A model generated the notes under the pieces. It worked only from the letters and a program-made list of their open reading frames with translations, did no database searches and was not told the origin of the DNA. A program made the position numbers and the translations under genes. This document shows, piece after piece, positions 36,438-44,319 of a stretch of 64,000 bases of DNA. Origin of the DNA: Acidobacteriota bacterium (GTDB lineage Bacteria > Acidobacteriota > Vicinamibacteria > Vicinamibacterales > SCN-69-37). Where the stretch lies: contig CANIII010000016.1 of assembly GCA_947467605.1 (NCBI GenBank), positions 38,818-102,817 of the forward strand. The letters are read 5' to 3'. Numbering within the stretch: the first letter of the stretch is position 1; the number at the start of each line of letters is the position of its first letter.

Positions 36438-37801
36438 TTCGAGCCTGTGAGTTCCTTGAAGATCGCCAGCGCCTTGTCGTATTCGAGCGCCGAGATCACC
36501 ATCGCGCCTTTTTCGCCCTTGCGCATCGCCTGCACGGTGGGCTGCGACTTTGCGTCCTTGGCCGGGATCATGCGGAATGTCACCGTCTCTTCCTTTGGTG
36601 ACGCTGCCTGCCCGAACTTCGCGTGAATCGTCGTCTCGTCCCCGGTGCCGGCCGCGTCGATGAAGCTGTCGGCGCGCAGCGTCGAGAAGCCGTCAAGCAT
36701 GCTGCTGATCTTGGCCGCGTCGAGTGCCTTGTCGGTGGGCTTGGTGATCTTCCAGTCGCCCGGCTTGCCGTCGCCCGTGTCACCCTGCCGCGCCAGCGAG
36801 TACGTCTGGCCCGCGCGCGTGATGTCGAGGCTCAGCACGGTGAACGAGCGGAAGTCGAAAATGTCCTTCTGTCGCAGATCGCTGGCCGGGCGCTTGAGGT
36901 CGTCGAGTAGCGTGGCTTCGAGCGCGAAAATCATCGGTCGGGCGAGATCGCGCGCGTAGACGTTGCCGTCCGGCGTCTTGGCGCCAATGGCGAGTTCCGA
37001 TCGTGCCGAGCCTGCGCCGATCGTGACGATGAATTGCGGCTTGTCGAGACCGTATTTCTTCAGATCCTTCGTGCCATCGTCAGCGACAAATGCCTTCATC
37101 TTGCTCTGGTAGAGTCGCCCGACGAGGCCGTCGATGGCGGTGAAATCGGCCGCGGTATCGATCGGCGTCGACAGCCGCCACTGGTTGTCCTTCTTGGCAA
37201 TGACGATGGGCTTCTTGCTGTCGTCGATCTTGACGAAGTTGGCGGTGTCACGATCGAACGTCAACACCGTCTTGTCGCGCAGGTTGAAGAGCGACTTGTT
37301 GAGCGAATCTTCGCGGTAGGCGCCCATCAGGAACACCGCCGGCTTGCCGTCGACGTGGCCGTAGAGGTCCGCGCCCATCGGCGTCTTGACGCCGATATCA
37401 AGACGATGCGTGCCCGTCTCGCCCGCGACATGGAACTCGATACTGATACGGGCTGGATCGAGCGTGAACTCCTTGAGTGATGGCGGGTTCTCGTCGACAA
37501 CCTTTTCGCGCTCGATGGCGGCGAGTGCGGTCGTGATCGCCGAGACCTCGGCCGCATCCGTCTCGATCGTGCCGGGTGACACGATCTTCCAGACGTTGTT
37601 CTCTTTCTTGAGCTTTGTGACGTCGCCGGTGGCCGACTTCACCGTCATCTCGTCGATCTTCTCGGAGTCGACGGTGAAGACCTTTTCTTTCCGGCTGGCC
37701 GCTTGGCGTGACGTGTCGTTCTTGGACTCGACGAAGTACGCGTACGCGCCGAGGCCGATGGCCAAGACGGAGAGAATCAGGAACGACCTGCCACTACGCA
37801 T
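36434..37801 (-). CDS. DUF4340 domain protein
   Basis: A 455-residue protein with one N-terminal TM helix (SFLILSVLAIGLGAYAYFV) and repeated beta-rich DUF4340 units (TKLKKENNVWKIVSPGTIE, KDNQWRLSTPIDTAADFTAI, FRSFTVLSLDITRAGQ). DUF4340 genes regularly follow GldG-like ABC auxiliary genes, as here, and the protein probably acts on the periplasmic side with that complex. The biochemical role is unknown. The start is 4 bp after the GldG-like gene stop, and the stop overlaps dacB. Confidence 0.85.
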   Translation of the reverse strand: MRSGRSFLILSVLAIGLGAYAYFVESKNDTSRQAASRKEKVFTVDSEKIDEMTVKSATGDVTKLKKENNVWKIVSPGTIETDAAEVSAITTALAAIEREKVVDENPPSLKEFTLDPARISIEFHVAGETGTHRLDIGVKTPMGADLYGHVDGKPAVFLMGAYREDSLNKSLFNLRDKTVLTFDRDTANFVKIDDSKKPIVIAKKDNQWRLSTPIDTAADFTAIDGLVGRLYQSKMKAFVADDGTKDLKKYGLDKPQFIVTIGAGSARSELAIGAKTPDGNVYARDLARPMIFALEATLLDDLKRPASDLRQKDIFDFRSFTVLSLDITRAGQTYSLARQGDTGDGKPGDWKITKPTDKALDAAKISSMLDGFSTLRADSFIDAAGTGDETTIHAKFGQAASPKEETVTFRMIPAKDAKSQPTVQAMRKGEKGAMVISALEYDKALAIFKELTGSK

Positions 37802-37804
37802 GGC

Positions 37805-39373
37805 CTAGCGCCTCTTCCACCAGGTAAAGATGCCGGCGGCGAGGAAGATGCCGGGGATCATGAAGATTGCGAGGTAGAAGATGCCCTCGCGCTGGCCTTC
37901 GGTCAGCGTGATGCGGCGATCCTGCGGATCCTTCGGACCGATCGCGATCAGGTTCTCCTGCTGCGCGGCCCAGTTCACCATATTGAGGAACAAGTCGGCG
38001 TTGCCCTGAAACGAGATCAGATCGTTGCCGATGAAATCGGAATCGCCAATGACGACAACGCGTGTCTCGGCCTTCGGGGCTTTGGGATCGGTGGGTGCCG
38101 GGGCATTGGTTGCGGCTGCCGCCACCGCTGAGGCGATCGCGACGGGACCCTGCTTGTCACCCTTGTCGAGATCCACCTTCGCGCCACCAGTGGTTAGCGA
38201 CTTGAAGTCTGTCTCGGCCCAGCTCTTGGGGCTGCTCTCGACCACGCGCTGCGCGGTGTGGCCGTTGGTGCCGCCCTCGATCGGCGACGCCGAGCGGGTG
38301 AGACGGTAGGCCGTCATGCTGGAGAATCCCGCGGTGATCGGGTGCGACGGGTACGACATCGCTACCGGGATTTCCGGTCCCGCGCCGAACGCACGGCCCA
38401 TGCCGCTGATGTCGACGATCAAGTCCTTGCCGATCGCGACACCCCAATCCTTGGCGAGATCGATGAGGTTAGCGAGCGGCGCTGCATCCGGCTTCGCCTG
38501 CACGTCGATCATCATGATCAGCTTGCCACCGGCAGCGAGGTACGCCTTCAGCACCTCGAGTTCCTGGGGCAGGTAGTCGGTCTGCGGGCCCGCGATGATC
38601 ACGATCGTCGCGTCGGCCGGCAGCTGGCCTTCCTGCGCGAGCGCGAACTTCGCGACCTCGTAGTTGTCGTTCTTCAGTCGCGTGGCAATCTGCGTGTAGC
38701 CCATGCGGTCCTGGCTGATCGGATCGCGTTCGCCGTGGCCCTGAATGAAGTACGCCTTCTTGGCCTTGCCCTCAACGAGCTTGATGATGGCGTTGGTCAC
38801 GTCCTGTTCTTCAAGGGTCGTGATCCGCTCGGTGCGGCCCGCGTATTCCATGACGACGGTGCCGTACGCCTGCACGCCATCCTGCTGCGCGCGCGCCGGG
38901 TTCTTCTCCGCATCGATGTACTCGACGTTGATCTTCGAGCTCGCGAGCGTGTAGCCGTCGATCTTGTCGCGGATCTGGCCGATCGCGCCAGTCTGGTAGT
39001 AGACGCGGACCTTGAGGTCCTGCGTGAGACCGCCCGCGATCTTCTTCGACTGATCCGACAGCGAGAACTGCTGGCCACCGGTGAGGTCCCAACGCTTGCT
39101 CTGACGGTTGCCGATGTAGTTGATCGCGATCAGGATGCCGAGCATCATCACGACGCTGCCGGCGGCCATTGAGCCGTAGCGCGCGCCGCGTCCGCTCATC
39201 GAGCGGCCGATGTCACGCCACTGACTCAGCGTGTAGAGCAGGGTGGTGACCAGGCCGGCGATTGCCAGACCCTGATAGAGGTCCACCATCTCCGGTTTGA
39301 TGAATCGCACCGCGACCGCCGCGAGCACGAGCACGACGCCAAGCCAACCGAGCACTCCGAGAATGCGCTTCAT
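37805..39373 (-). CDS. GldG-like ABC transporter auxiliary protein
   Basis: A 522-residue membrane protein. Several N-terminal TM helices (GWLGVVLVLAAVAVRFI, LYQGLAIAGLVTTLLYTL, AAGSVVMMLGILIAINYIG) are followed by a large extracytoplasmic part with KAYFIQGHGERDP, ATIVIIAGPQTDYLPQELEV and VVVIGDSDFIGN, typical of the GldG/ABC_transp_aux family, and a C-terminal helix. It works with the adjacent permease and ATPase. In Bacteroidetes such a complex is tied to gliding, but homologues are widespread in non-gliding bacteria, so motility should not be inferred from it alone. Confidence 0.87.
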   Translation of the reverse strand: MKRILGVLGWLGVVLVLAAVAVRFIKPEMVDLYQGLAIAGLVTTLLYTLSQWRDIGRSMSGRGARYGSMAAGSVVMMLGILIAINYIGNRQSKRWDLTGGQQFSLSDQSKKIAGGLTQDLKVRVYYQTGAIGQIRDKIDGYTLASSKINVEYIDAEKNPARAQQDGVQAYGTVVMEYAGRTERITTLEEQDVTNAIIKLVEGKAKKAYFIQGHGERDPISQDRMGYTQIATRLKNDNYEVAKFALAQEGQLPADATIVIIAGPQTDYLPQELEVLKAYLAAGGKLIMMIDVQAKPDAAPLANLIDLAKDWGVAIGKDLIVDISGMGRAFGAGPEIPVAMSYPSHPITAGFSSMTAYRLTRSASPIEGGTNGHTAQRVVESSPKSWAETDFKSLTTGGAKVDLDKGDKQGPVAIASAVAAAATNAPAPTDPKAPKAETRVVVIGDSDFIGNDLISFQGNADLFLNMVNWAAQQENLIAIGPKDPQDRRITLTEGQREGIFYLAIFMIPGIFLAAGIFTWWKRR

Positions 39374-39379
39374 AACGGT

Positions 39380-40144
39380 CTAACCCTTCCACCGTTCGGT
39401 GTCCACTGACTTGGAAGTCAGGAACAGCCCAAACGTAATGAAGCTCAGGTAGAAGATCACGTGCTTCGTGTCGATCACGCCCTTGGCGAAGTCGTCGAAG
39501 TGTTCCGTGATCGAGAGGTACGACAGGATGGCTGAGGTCGTCGGGCTGGCGCTGTCGGCCAGCCAGTTGATCACCCAGAACAGCAATCCCGCGATGAACG
39601 TGCCGACGCCGGCGATCACCTGATTCTTGGTCAGGCTCGAGACGAAGAGCCCCATCGAGACGAAGCAGCCACCCAAGAGCACGAGGCCGATGTAGCCGGC
39701 GATCAACGGCCGAAACTCCGGACGTCCGTAGGCGAAGAGAATCGCCATGTGCGCCATCGTCGCCAGCAGCAACGTGCAGTAGAGCCCCATCGCGCCCAGG
39801 AACTTGCCGATGATGATCTCCCAGTCCGTGATGGGCGAGGTGAGGAGCAACTCGATCGTGCCCGAGCGCTTCTCTTCGGAGTAGGTCCGCATCGTAATGC
39901 TCGGGAGCATGAAGAGAATGATCACCGTCGCGTTGCTGAGTAGCGGACGAATCAACAGAATGTTGATGTTCATCGGGCCGCCGTTGCCCATTTGCGACTG
40001 CATGCTGTTCTTCAGGAACACTTCCACATAGGCGTAGAAGAAGTACCCGAACATCAGCGAAAACAACCCGCAGATGACCCAGCCGATCGGCGATGCGAAG
40101 TAGCCGCGCAGTTCCTTGTTGGCGATGGCGAGTGCGTTACGCAT
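39380..40144 (-). CDS. ABC-2 type permease (GldF-like)
   Basis: A permease of 254 residues with six TM segments. The typical start is MRNALAIANKELRGYFASPIG, then FMLPSITMRTYSEEKRSGTI, the ABC-2 signature of GldF/NosY/CcmB-like permeases. The ATG at 40144 overlaps the ATPase stop by 8 bp and fits the family N-terminus; an upstream in-frame ATG at 40195 lies inside the ATPase gene. The substrate is unknown. It lies 6 bp upstream of the GldG-like gene. Confidence 0.9.
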   Translation of the reverse strand: MRNALAIANKELRGYFASPIGWVICGLFSLMFGYFFYAYVEVFLKNSMQSQMGNGGPMNINILLIRPLLSNATVIILFMLPSITMRTYSEEKRSGTIELLLTSPITDWEIIIGKFLGAMGLYCTLLLATMAHMAILFAYGRPEFRPLIAGYIGLVLLGGCFVSMGLFVSSLTKNQVIAGVGTFIAGLLFWVINWLADSASPTTSAILSYLSITEHFDDFAKGVIDTKHVIFYLSFITFGLFLTSKSVDTERWKG

Positions 40145-41168
40145 TGGGATCACCCTCGGCGACCATGGCCGCCGCCTGTTCCGCGGGCGGCACATCGTTC
40201 GCGCCCGGCGCGCCCGCGCCGTCCTTGGTTTCCTGCGTCGTCAGCTGCAGGAAGATGTCTTCGAGGCTCATCCGCATCGGTCTCATTTCCAGAAGTCCCA
40301 TTCCGCGATCCACGATCGCGCGCGCCACATCGCGGCGCACATCGCGCTGCTGTTCCGCGTGCAGTTCGTAACCGACGACGCCGTCATGGCGATCCGCCAC
40401 GCCGACCTTCGTCACCCCCGGCACGCCCACGAGCGTGTCGTGGGCATCGCCGCCGCTGACATCCACCTGCACATACAGGCTCGATGCGCCGCGGAGTTGA
40501 CGCGTCAGGTTGTCGGGCGTATCCACCGCGACGACCTTGCCCTTGTTGATGATGACGACGCGCGCGCAGGTCTGCGCGACTTCCGGCAGGATGTGCGTGC
40601 TCAGCACGACCGTGTGGTTGCCGGCGAGGCTCCGGATCAGGTCACGCGTCTCGATGATCTGCTTTGGGTCAAGGCCGGCGGTCGGCTCGTCGAGGATCAG
40701 CACTTCGGGATCGTGAATCAGCGCCTGCGCGAGGCCAACACGCTGCTTGTATCCCTTCGAGAGGCGACCGCAATGCCGGTTCGCCATGTCGTCGACGAAC
40801 GTGCGCTTCATGATCTGCTCGACGCGCGTTTTGCGATCAGCGGCCGTGGTCTTCTTCGGCATCTTGATCTTGGCGACGAACGTCAGGTACTCGCGCACCG
40901 TCATGTCGGGATAGAGCGGCGGCGTCTCCGGCAGATAGCCCGTGCGCGCTTTCGCGTCGATGGGCTTCGCGAACACGTCGTAGCCCGCGACGATGGCTTT
41001 GCCATCGGTCGCCGGCATATATCCGGTCAGCATGCGCATCGTCGTTGTCTTCCCGGCGCCGTTCGGGCCAAGGAAGCCGAGGATTTCGCCGGGCTCAACG
41101 CGGAAGCTGATGTCATCTACGGCGGTAAACGAACCGTAGCGTTTCGTGAGGTGCTGTACCTCAATCAC
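40137..41168 (-). CDS. ABC transporter ATP-binding protein (GldA-like)
   Basis: A 343-residue ABC ATPase. Walker A is GFLGPNGAGKTTTMRML, the signature is LSKGYKQRVGLAQAL, Walker B is VLILDEPTAGLD, and the H-loop is VVLSTHIL. An extension of about 110 residues after the ATPase core, including RRDVARAIVDRGMGLLEMRP, is the usual C-terminal domain of this subgroup. It is the first gene of the operon ATPase, permease, GldG-like, DUF4340, dacB. Confidence 0.93.
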   Translation of the reverse strand: MIEVQHLTKRYGSFTAVDDISFRVEPGEILGFLGPNGAGKTTTMRMLTGYMPATDGKAIVAGYDVFAKPIDAKARTGYLPETPPLYPDMTVREYLTFVAKIKMPKKTTAADRKTRVEQIMKRTFVDDMANRHCGRLSKGYKQRVGLAQALIHDPEVLILDEPTAGLDPKQIIETRDLIRSLAGNHTVVLSTHILPEVAQTCARVVIINKGKVVAVDTPDNLTRQLRGASSLYVQVDVSGGDAHDTLVGVPGVTKVGVADRHDGVVGYELHAEQQRDVRRDVARAIVDRGMGLLEMRPMRMSLEDIFLQLTTQETKDGAGAPGANDVPPAEQAAAMVAEGDPNA

Positions 41169-41257
41169 AGGCGGTGCTCCATGGTGTGCAGTCTGCGGGT
41201 GTTGCCAAAGAGAAATGCTAGGCGGGCCTCATGCAGGTGTCAACCGTCTGTACGGTC

Positions 41258-41290
41258 TTGACATATGAATACTTGCTCAGATATTCATGT
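41258..41290 (+). promoter_or_regulatory. ArsR/SmtB-type promoter-operator
   Basis: A TTGACA -35 (41258-41263) and a TATTCA -10 (41282-41287) at 18-bp spacing. Between and over them lies the inverted repeat ATGAATA (41265-41271) and TATTCAT (41282-41288), of the kind bound by ArsR/SmtB metal sensors. Start of transcription is predicted about 3 bp before the ATG at 41297. Confidence 0.75.
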
Positions 41291-41296
41291 ATTGGC

Positions 41297-41617
41297 ATGA
41301 GTCGATTATCGAAAATTAATCTGCGCACCGGTGCGCCCATGGCGGTGGGCGAAGTGGCAGCCCTGTTCAAACTGCTCGGCGACCCGTCCCGCCTGTCGCT
41401 CCTCGATCGGCTGAGCCACGGCGAGTGCTGCGTCTCGGACCTGGCCAGCCACGCCGGCCTCACCGAATCGGCGACCTCTCATCAACTGCGGCTCTTGCGC
41501 ACGGCGCACCTCGTGCGCGTCCGCAAAGACGGCCGTCAGGCCTTCTATGCCCTCGACGATGCCCATGTGGCGCGCTTGCTGAAAGACGCCGCCGCCCACG
41601 CCGGGGAGCGCCGCTGA
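41297..41617 (+). CDS. ArsR/SmtB-family metal-responsive repressor
   Basis: A winged-helix repressor of 106 residues: AALFKLLGDPSRLSLLDRL, then GECCVSDLASHAGL, SATSHQLRLLRTAHLVRVRK and GRQAFYALDDAHV. The Cys-Cys pair at the start of the alpha-3 helix matches the ELCVCDL-type metal ligands of CadC/CmtR-like sensors. I choose the ATG at 41297 because the upstream part of the open frame covers the promoter. Leaderless translation is likely. It directly precedes a P1B-type metal ATPase by 1 bp and should repress the pair until Zn, Cd or Pb binds. Confidence 0.87.
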   Translation: MSRLSKINLRTGAPMAVGEVAALFKLLGDPSRLSLLDRLSHGECCVSDLASHAGLTESATSHQLRLLRTAHLVRVRKDGRQAFYALDDAHVARLLKDAAAHAGERR

Positions 41618-41618
41618 C

Positions 41619-43244
41619 ATGATTCCCGGAGCCCTGTTTATTCTGCTCGGCGCCTTTTCCCAATGGCGCGGCCTCGCAACACCGGCCATCGTGGCGTTTG
41701 CCATCGCCATCGCCTGGTCGGTGCGCCAGCCGGCAAAACACGCCTGGAAATCGCTGAAGGCCCGCCGACTCGACATCAATACGCTCATGGTCATTGCCGT
41801 CGCCGGCGCGATCGCGCTCGGCGACTGGTGGGAAGCCGCCACGGTCATCTGGCTCTTTGACGTCGCCGAGTGGCTGGAGGGCTGGACGGTGCGCCGCGCG
41901 CGCTTTGCGGTGCGATCGGCGATGGCCATCATCCCTGAACGTGCGCTGGTCCGTCGCGACGGCACCGAGCTCGACGTCGCCGCGCGTGACGTCGTCGTCG
42001 GCGATGTGGTCATCGTCCGCCCCGGCGAGCGCGTGCCCGTCGATGGTCGACTTACGGTGGGGGCCACGGCCGTCGATCAATCGCCGATCACCGGTGAGTC
42101 GTGGCCCGTCGAGAAACTGCCGGGCGACGATGTGCTGGGCGGCACGATCAACGGAATGAGCGCCTTCGAGATGACGGCGACCGCGGCGGCATCGTCGAGC
42201 GCGGTCGCACGCGTGGTGCAGATGATTGAGGAGGCGCAGGCGCGCCGAGCGCCGACGCAGCAGTTCGTGGACCGTTTTGCGCGCACCTACACGCCCGGCG
42301 TGTTCATCCTCGGCGCAGCGGTCGCGCTTCTGCCGCCGATGGTCGCACTGGTTCGCGGCGGCGGCCTCGTGGGCTTCGAGGCGTCGCTCACCATTTGGGG
42401 CTATCGCGCGCTGATGCTGCTCGTGGCGGCGTGCCCGTGTGCACTGGTCATTTCCACGCCGGTCGCGATCATGTCGGCGCTCACATCGGCCGCGCGGCGC
42501 GGGGTCCTGATCAAAGGTGGCGCGCATCTGGAGCGCGCGTCGGAAATCACCTGCGTGGCGTTCGACAAGACCGGCACGCTCACGCACGGGCGCGTCACCG
42601 TGACCGACGTCAAGGGCGTCGGCGGCTGCTCCGTGGATAACCTGCTGGGCGTCGCCGCGTCACTCGAGTCGCGCTCGGAGCATCCGATTGGTCGCGCGAT
42701 CGTGTCGCACGCGAAGACCGCCGGCGTGGTCGTCTCGTCAGGCGACGACTTCCGCGCGCTGCCGGGGCTTGGCGCTGAGGCGCGCGTCGGCGATCACGAT
42801 GTCATCGTCGGCAGCCATCGTCTCTTCGAAGATCGTCAGATGTGCACGCCGTCGCTGCATGCGGAATTCGAACTGATGGCCGAACGCGGCGAGACGACGG
42901 TGCTCGTCGGCCGCGGAGGGCGGGCGCTCGGTGTGATCGGGCTCGGCGACTCGCCGAAGATTGCTGGCGTGACGGCGATTGCCGCGTTGCGTGACGCCGG
43001 CGTGAAGTGGGTCGCGCTCCTCACTGGCGATCAGCGTCGCACGGCGGATCGCCTGCGCACGGAGTTCCGCCTCGATGAAGTGCACGCCGACCTGCTGCCG
43101 GCCGACAAGGTGGCGTGCGTCGAGACGCTCCGCGCGACCTACGGTCCCGTGTTGATGGTGGGCGATGGCGTCAACGATGCGCCGGCGCTCGCGGCGGCGG
43201 ACCTGGGCGTGGCGATGGGCACGAGCGGCAGCACCTCGCGATAG
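41619..43244 (+). CDS. Zn/Cd/Pb-type P1B ATPase, main part (frame broken near the end)
   Basis: A metal-efflux ATPase without an N-terminal metal-binding domain. The family motifs are in order: DQSPITGES (actuator), AACPCALVISTPVAIMSAL (metal-binding CPC in TM6), AFDKTGTLTHG (phosphorylated Asp), SEHPIGRAI (HP) and VGDGVNDAPALAAADLGVAM. The frame then ends early at TAG 43242-43244. The missing end is in the -1 frame immediately after (43238-43492). Together they make about 624 residues, normal for a CadA/ZntA-type protein without an HMA domain. Confidence 0.88.
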   Translation: MIPGALFILLGAFSQWRGLATPAIVAFAIAIAWSVRQPAKHAWKSLKARRLDINTLMVIAVAGAIALGDWWEAATVIWLFDVAEWLEGWTVRRARFAVRSAMAIIPERALVRRDGTELDVAARDVVVGDVVIVRPGERVPVDGRLTVGATAVDQSPITGESWPVEKLPGDDVLGGTINGMSAFEMTATAAASSSAVARVVQMIEEAQARRAPTQQFVDRFARTYTPGVFILGAAVALLPPMVALVRGGGLVGFEASLTIWGYRALMLLVAACPCALVISTPVAIMSALTSAARRGVLIKGGAHLERASEITCVAFDKTGTLTHGRVTVTDVKGVGGCSVDNLLGVAASLESRSEHPIGRAIVSHAKTAGVVVSSGDDFRALPGLGAEARVGDHDVIVGSHRLFEDRQMCTPSLHAEFELMAERGETTVLVGRGGRALGVIGLGDSPKIAGVTAIAALRDAGVKWVALLTGDQRRTADRLRTEFRLDEVHADLLPADKVACVETLRATYGPVLMVGDGVNDAPALAAADLGVAMGTSGSTSR

Positions 43245-43492
43245 AAGCGGCCGACGTGACGCTCGTCGGCGACGATCTCTCGCGGCTCCCGTACCTGCTG
43301 AACCTCAGCCGCCGCACCCTGTCGATCATTCGCGCCAATGTCGCGATCGCGCTCGGCTTGAAACTCGCATTCATCGTGCTCGCCGTCTTCGGCGTCACGT
43401 CCTTGTGGATGGCGGTGCTCGCCGACACGGGCGCGTCGCTGATCGTGACGGCCAACAGCCTGCGGTTGTTGACAGAAAAAGCCGGGAGTTAA
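43238..43492 (+). pseudogene. C-terminal part of the P1B ATPase in the -1 frame
   Basis: This frame encodes AIEAADVTLVGDDLSRLPYL, the end of the P-domain, and the last two TM helices with NVAIALGLKLAFIVLAVFG and ADTGASLIVTANSLRLL. The N-x6-K and DTG features are those of Zn/Cd/Pb (P1B-2) pumps. A one-base deletion between 43226 and 43238 (GGCAGCACCTCGCG, where family members have a GSDTAIEAA-like reading) explains the shift. It has no start of its own. Its TAA stop lies inside the arm of a 37-bp palindrome. Confidence 0.75.
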
Positions 43493-43605
43493 TTGGCAAT
43501 TAACTCCCGGCTTTCTTCCCTAGCGACCTGATTCTGAACGCTGACGCACTGCTGGGAGAGTCCGAAAGAAAGCCGGGAGTTAATTCGGAATTAACTCCCG
43601 GCTTT
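43478..43605. terminator. Twin 37-bp palindromes (bidirectional terminator pair or repeat element)
   Basis: Two nearly identical hairpins with 17-bp perfect arms AAAGCCGGGAGTTAATT and AATTAACTCCCGGCTTT. Copy 1 (43478-43514) has loop GGC and copy 2 (43569-43605) has loop CGG. They are 54 bp apart, between convergent genes. Copy 2 is followed by more T, and on the other strand the arms end in AAA/TTT, so both strands can act as terminators. The TAA of the ATPase frame lies in copy 1. Confidence 0.9.
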
Positions 43606-43606
43606 T

Positions 43607-44293
43607 TTACGAGTTTTCGTCCACGAACTGGTCGATCGCCGTTTGGGCGTCGTTGTCCATGCGCTCGAACTGGATGCCCATGCCGACCTGGCGATTGCTC
43701 CACGCGACGCGGCCAGTGGCTTCAATCTCCAGGGTGCTCGTTGGGAGCTTGAACTTCACGTGCACCGCGGTGCCGTTGGCGAGCGGGCTCATCGTCCGCA
43801 CGCCGATGCCGCCCTTGCCGATATTGGCGGTCAAGGCCCCAGCGATCGTCTGACCCGCTCGGTAGGAAACAGGAATGCCGAGCGAGACGCGCGCGCTGCT
43901 GCGCCGGTCGAAGCTGTCGGGAAACAGGTGTGGCGCGAGCGCCGGCAGAATCTGCGCGGTGACCGCGTGTTCATTCAGATAGCCGGCGACGCCGCTGGTC
44001 AGCAGGGTCGGCACGTCGGCGCCCGAGCGTACCGTGCCGGCAAACACGACCACCGGCATCGCGCGCGGTGCGTGCCGTCGTAGATCGCCGACCAGCACAG
44101 CGGCATCCGGCGCGAGACCAAGGTCAAGCAGCACGAGACTGATCGGCCGTGCCGGATCGGCGACGGCCGCTGCGGCAGCTTCGGCCGTCTCCGCCGTCAC
44201 ATAGTCGTGACGGGCATCAGCGAGGGCGGTCGCGATTCTTCCGCGCACATCGCTCGAGCGATGTGCAATGAGAATTGTTTTTGAGAGCGACAT
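43607..44293 (-). CDS. Receiver-like plus PilZ domain protein
   Basis: A 228-residue protein. Residues about 1-120 have a response-regulator receiver fold (KTILIAHRSSDVRGRIATAL, then VLLDLGLAPDAAVLVGDLRR). Its expected phospho-acceptor is in LLDLG, but the early acidic pair is not obvious. Residues about 130-225 are a PilZ domain with DRRSSARVSLGIPVSYR (R-x3-R present) and ANIGKGGIGVRT, where the (D/N)xSxxG motif has Gly in place of Ser. Cyclic-di-GMP binding is therefore uncertain. No partner kinase is adjacent. Confidence 0.8.
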   Translation of the reverse strand: MSLSKTILIAHRSSDVRGRIATALADARHDYVTAETAEAAAAAVADPARPISLVLLDLGLAPDAAVLVGDLRRHAPRAMPVVVFAGTVRSGADVPTLLTSGVAGYLNEHAVTAQILPALAPHLFPDSFDRRSSARVSLGIPVSYRAGQTIAGALTANIGKGGIGVRTMSPLANGTAVHVKFKLPTSTLEIEATGRVAWSNRQVGMGIQFERMDNDAQTAIDQFVDENS

Positions 44294-44294
44294 G

Positions 44295-44317
44295 TATAAT
44301 TCTGATCTCGGAGGAGT
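44295..44317 (+). promoter_or_regulatory. -10 element and Shine-Dalgarno of the LysW-like gene
   Basis: A perfect TATAAT (44295-44300) lies just past the start of the divergent PilZ gene, and GGAGGAG (44310-44316) lies 3 bp before the ATG at 44320. No clear -35 is present at the ideal spacing; TTGTTT at 44275 is too close. This is one of the few strong ribosome binding sites in the window and suggests high expression. Confidence 0.55.
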
Positions 44318-44319
44318 CT

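Noticed and set aside
39380..41168. Gliding motility system
   Set aside because: Only GldA, GldF and GldG-like genes are present. These occur in many non-gliding bacteria, and no gldK-N or spr genes are nearby.
43226..43244. Programmed frameshift in the metal ATPase, as in E. coli copA
   Set aside because: The copA site is near the N-terminal metal domain and uses a slippery sequence with a stem. Here the shift is near the C-terminus and no slippery heptamer is present.
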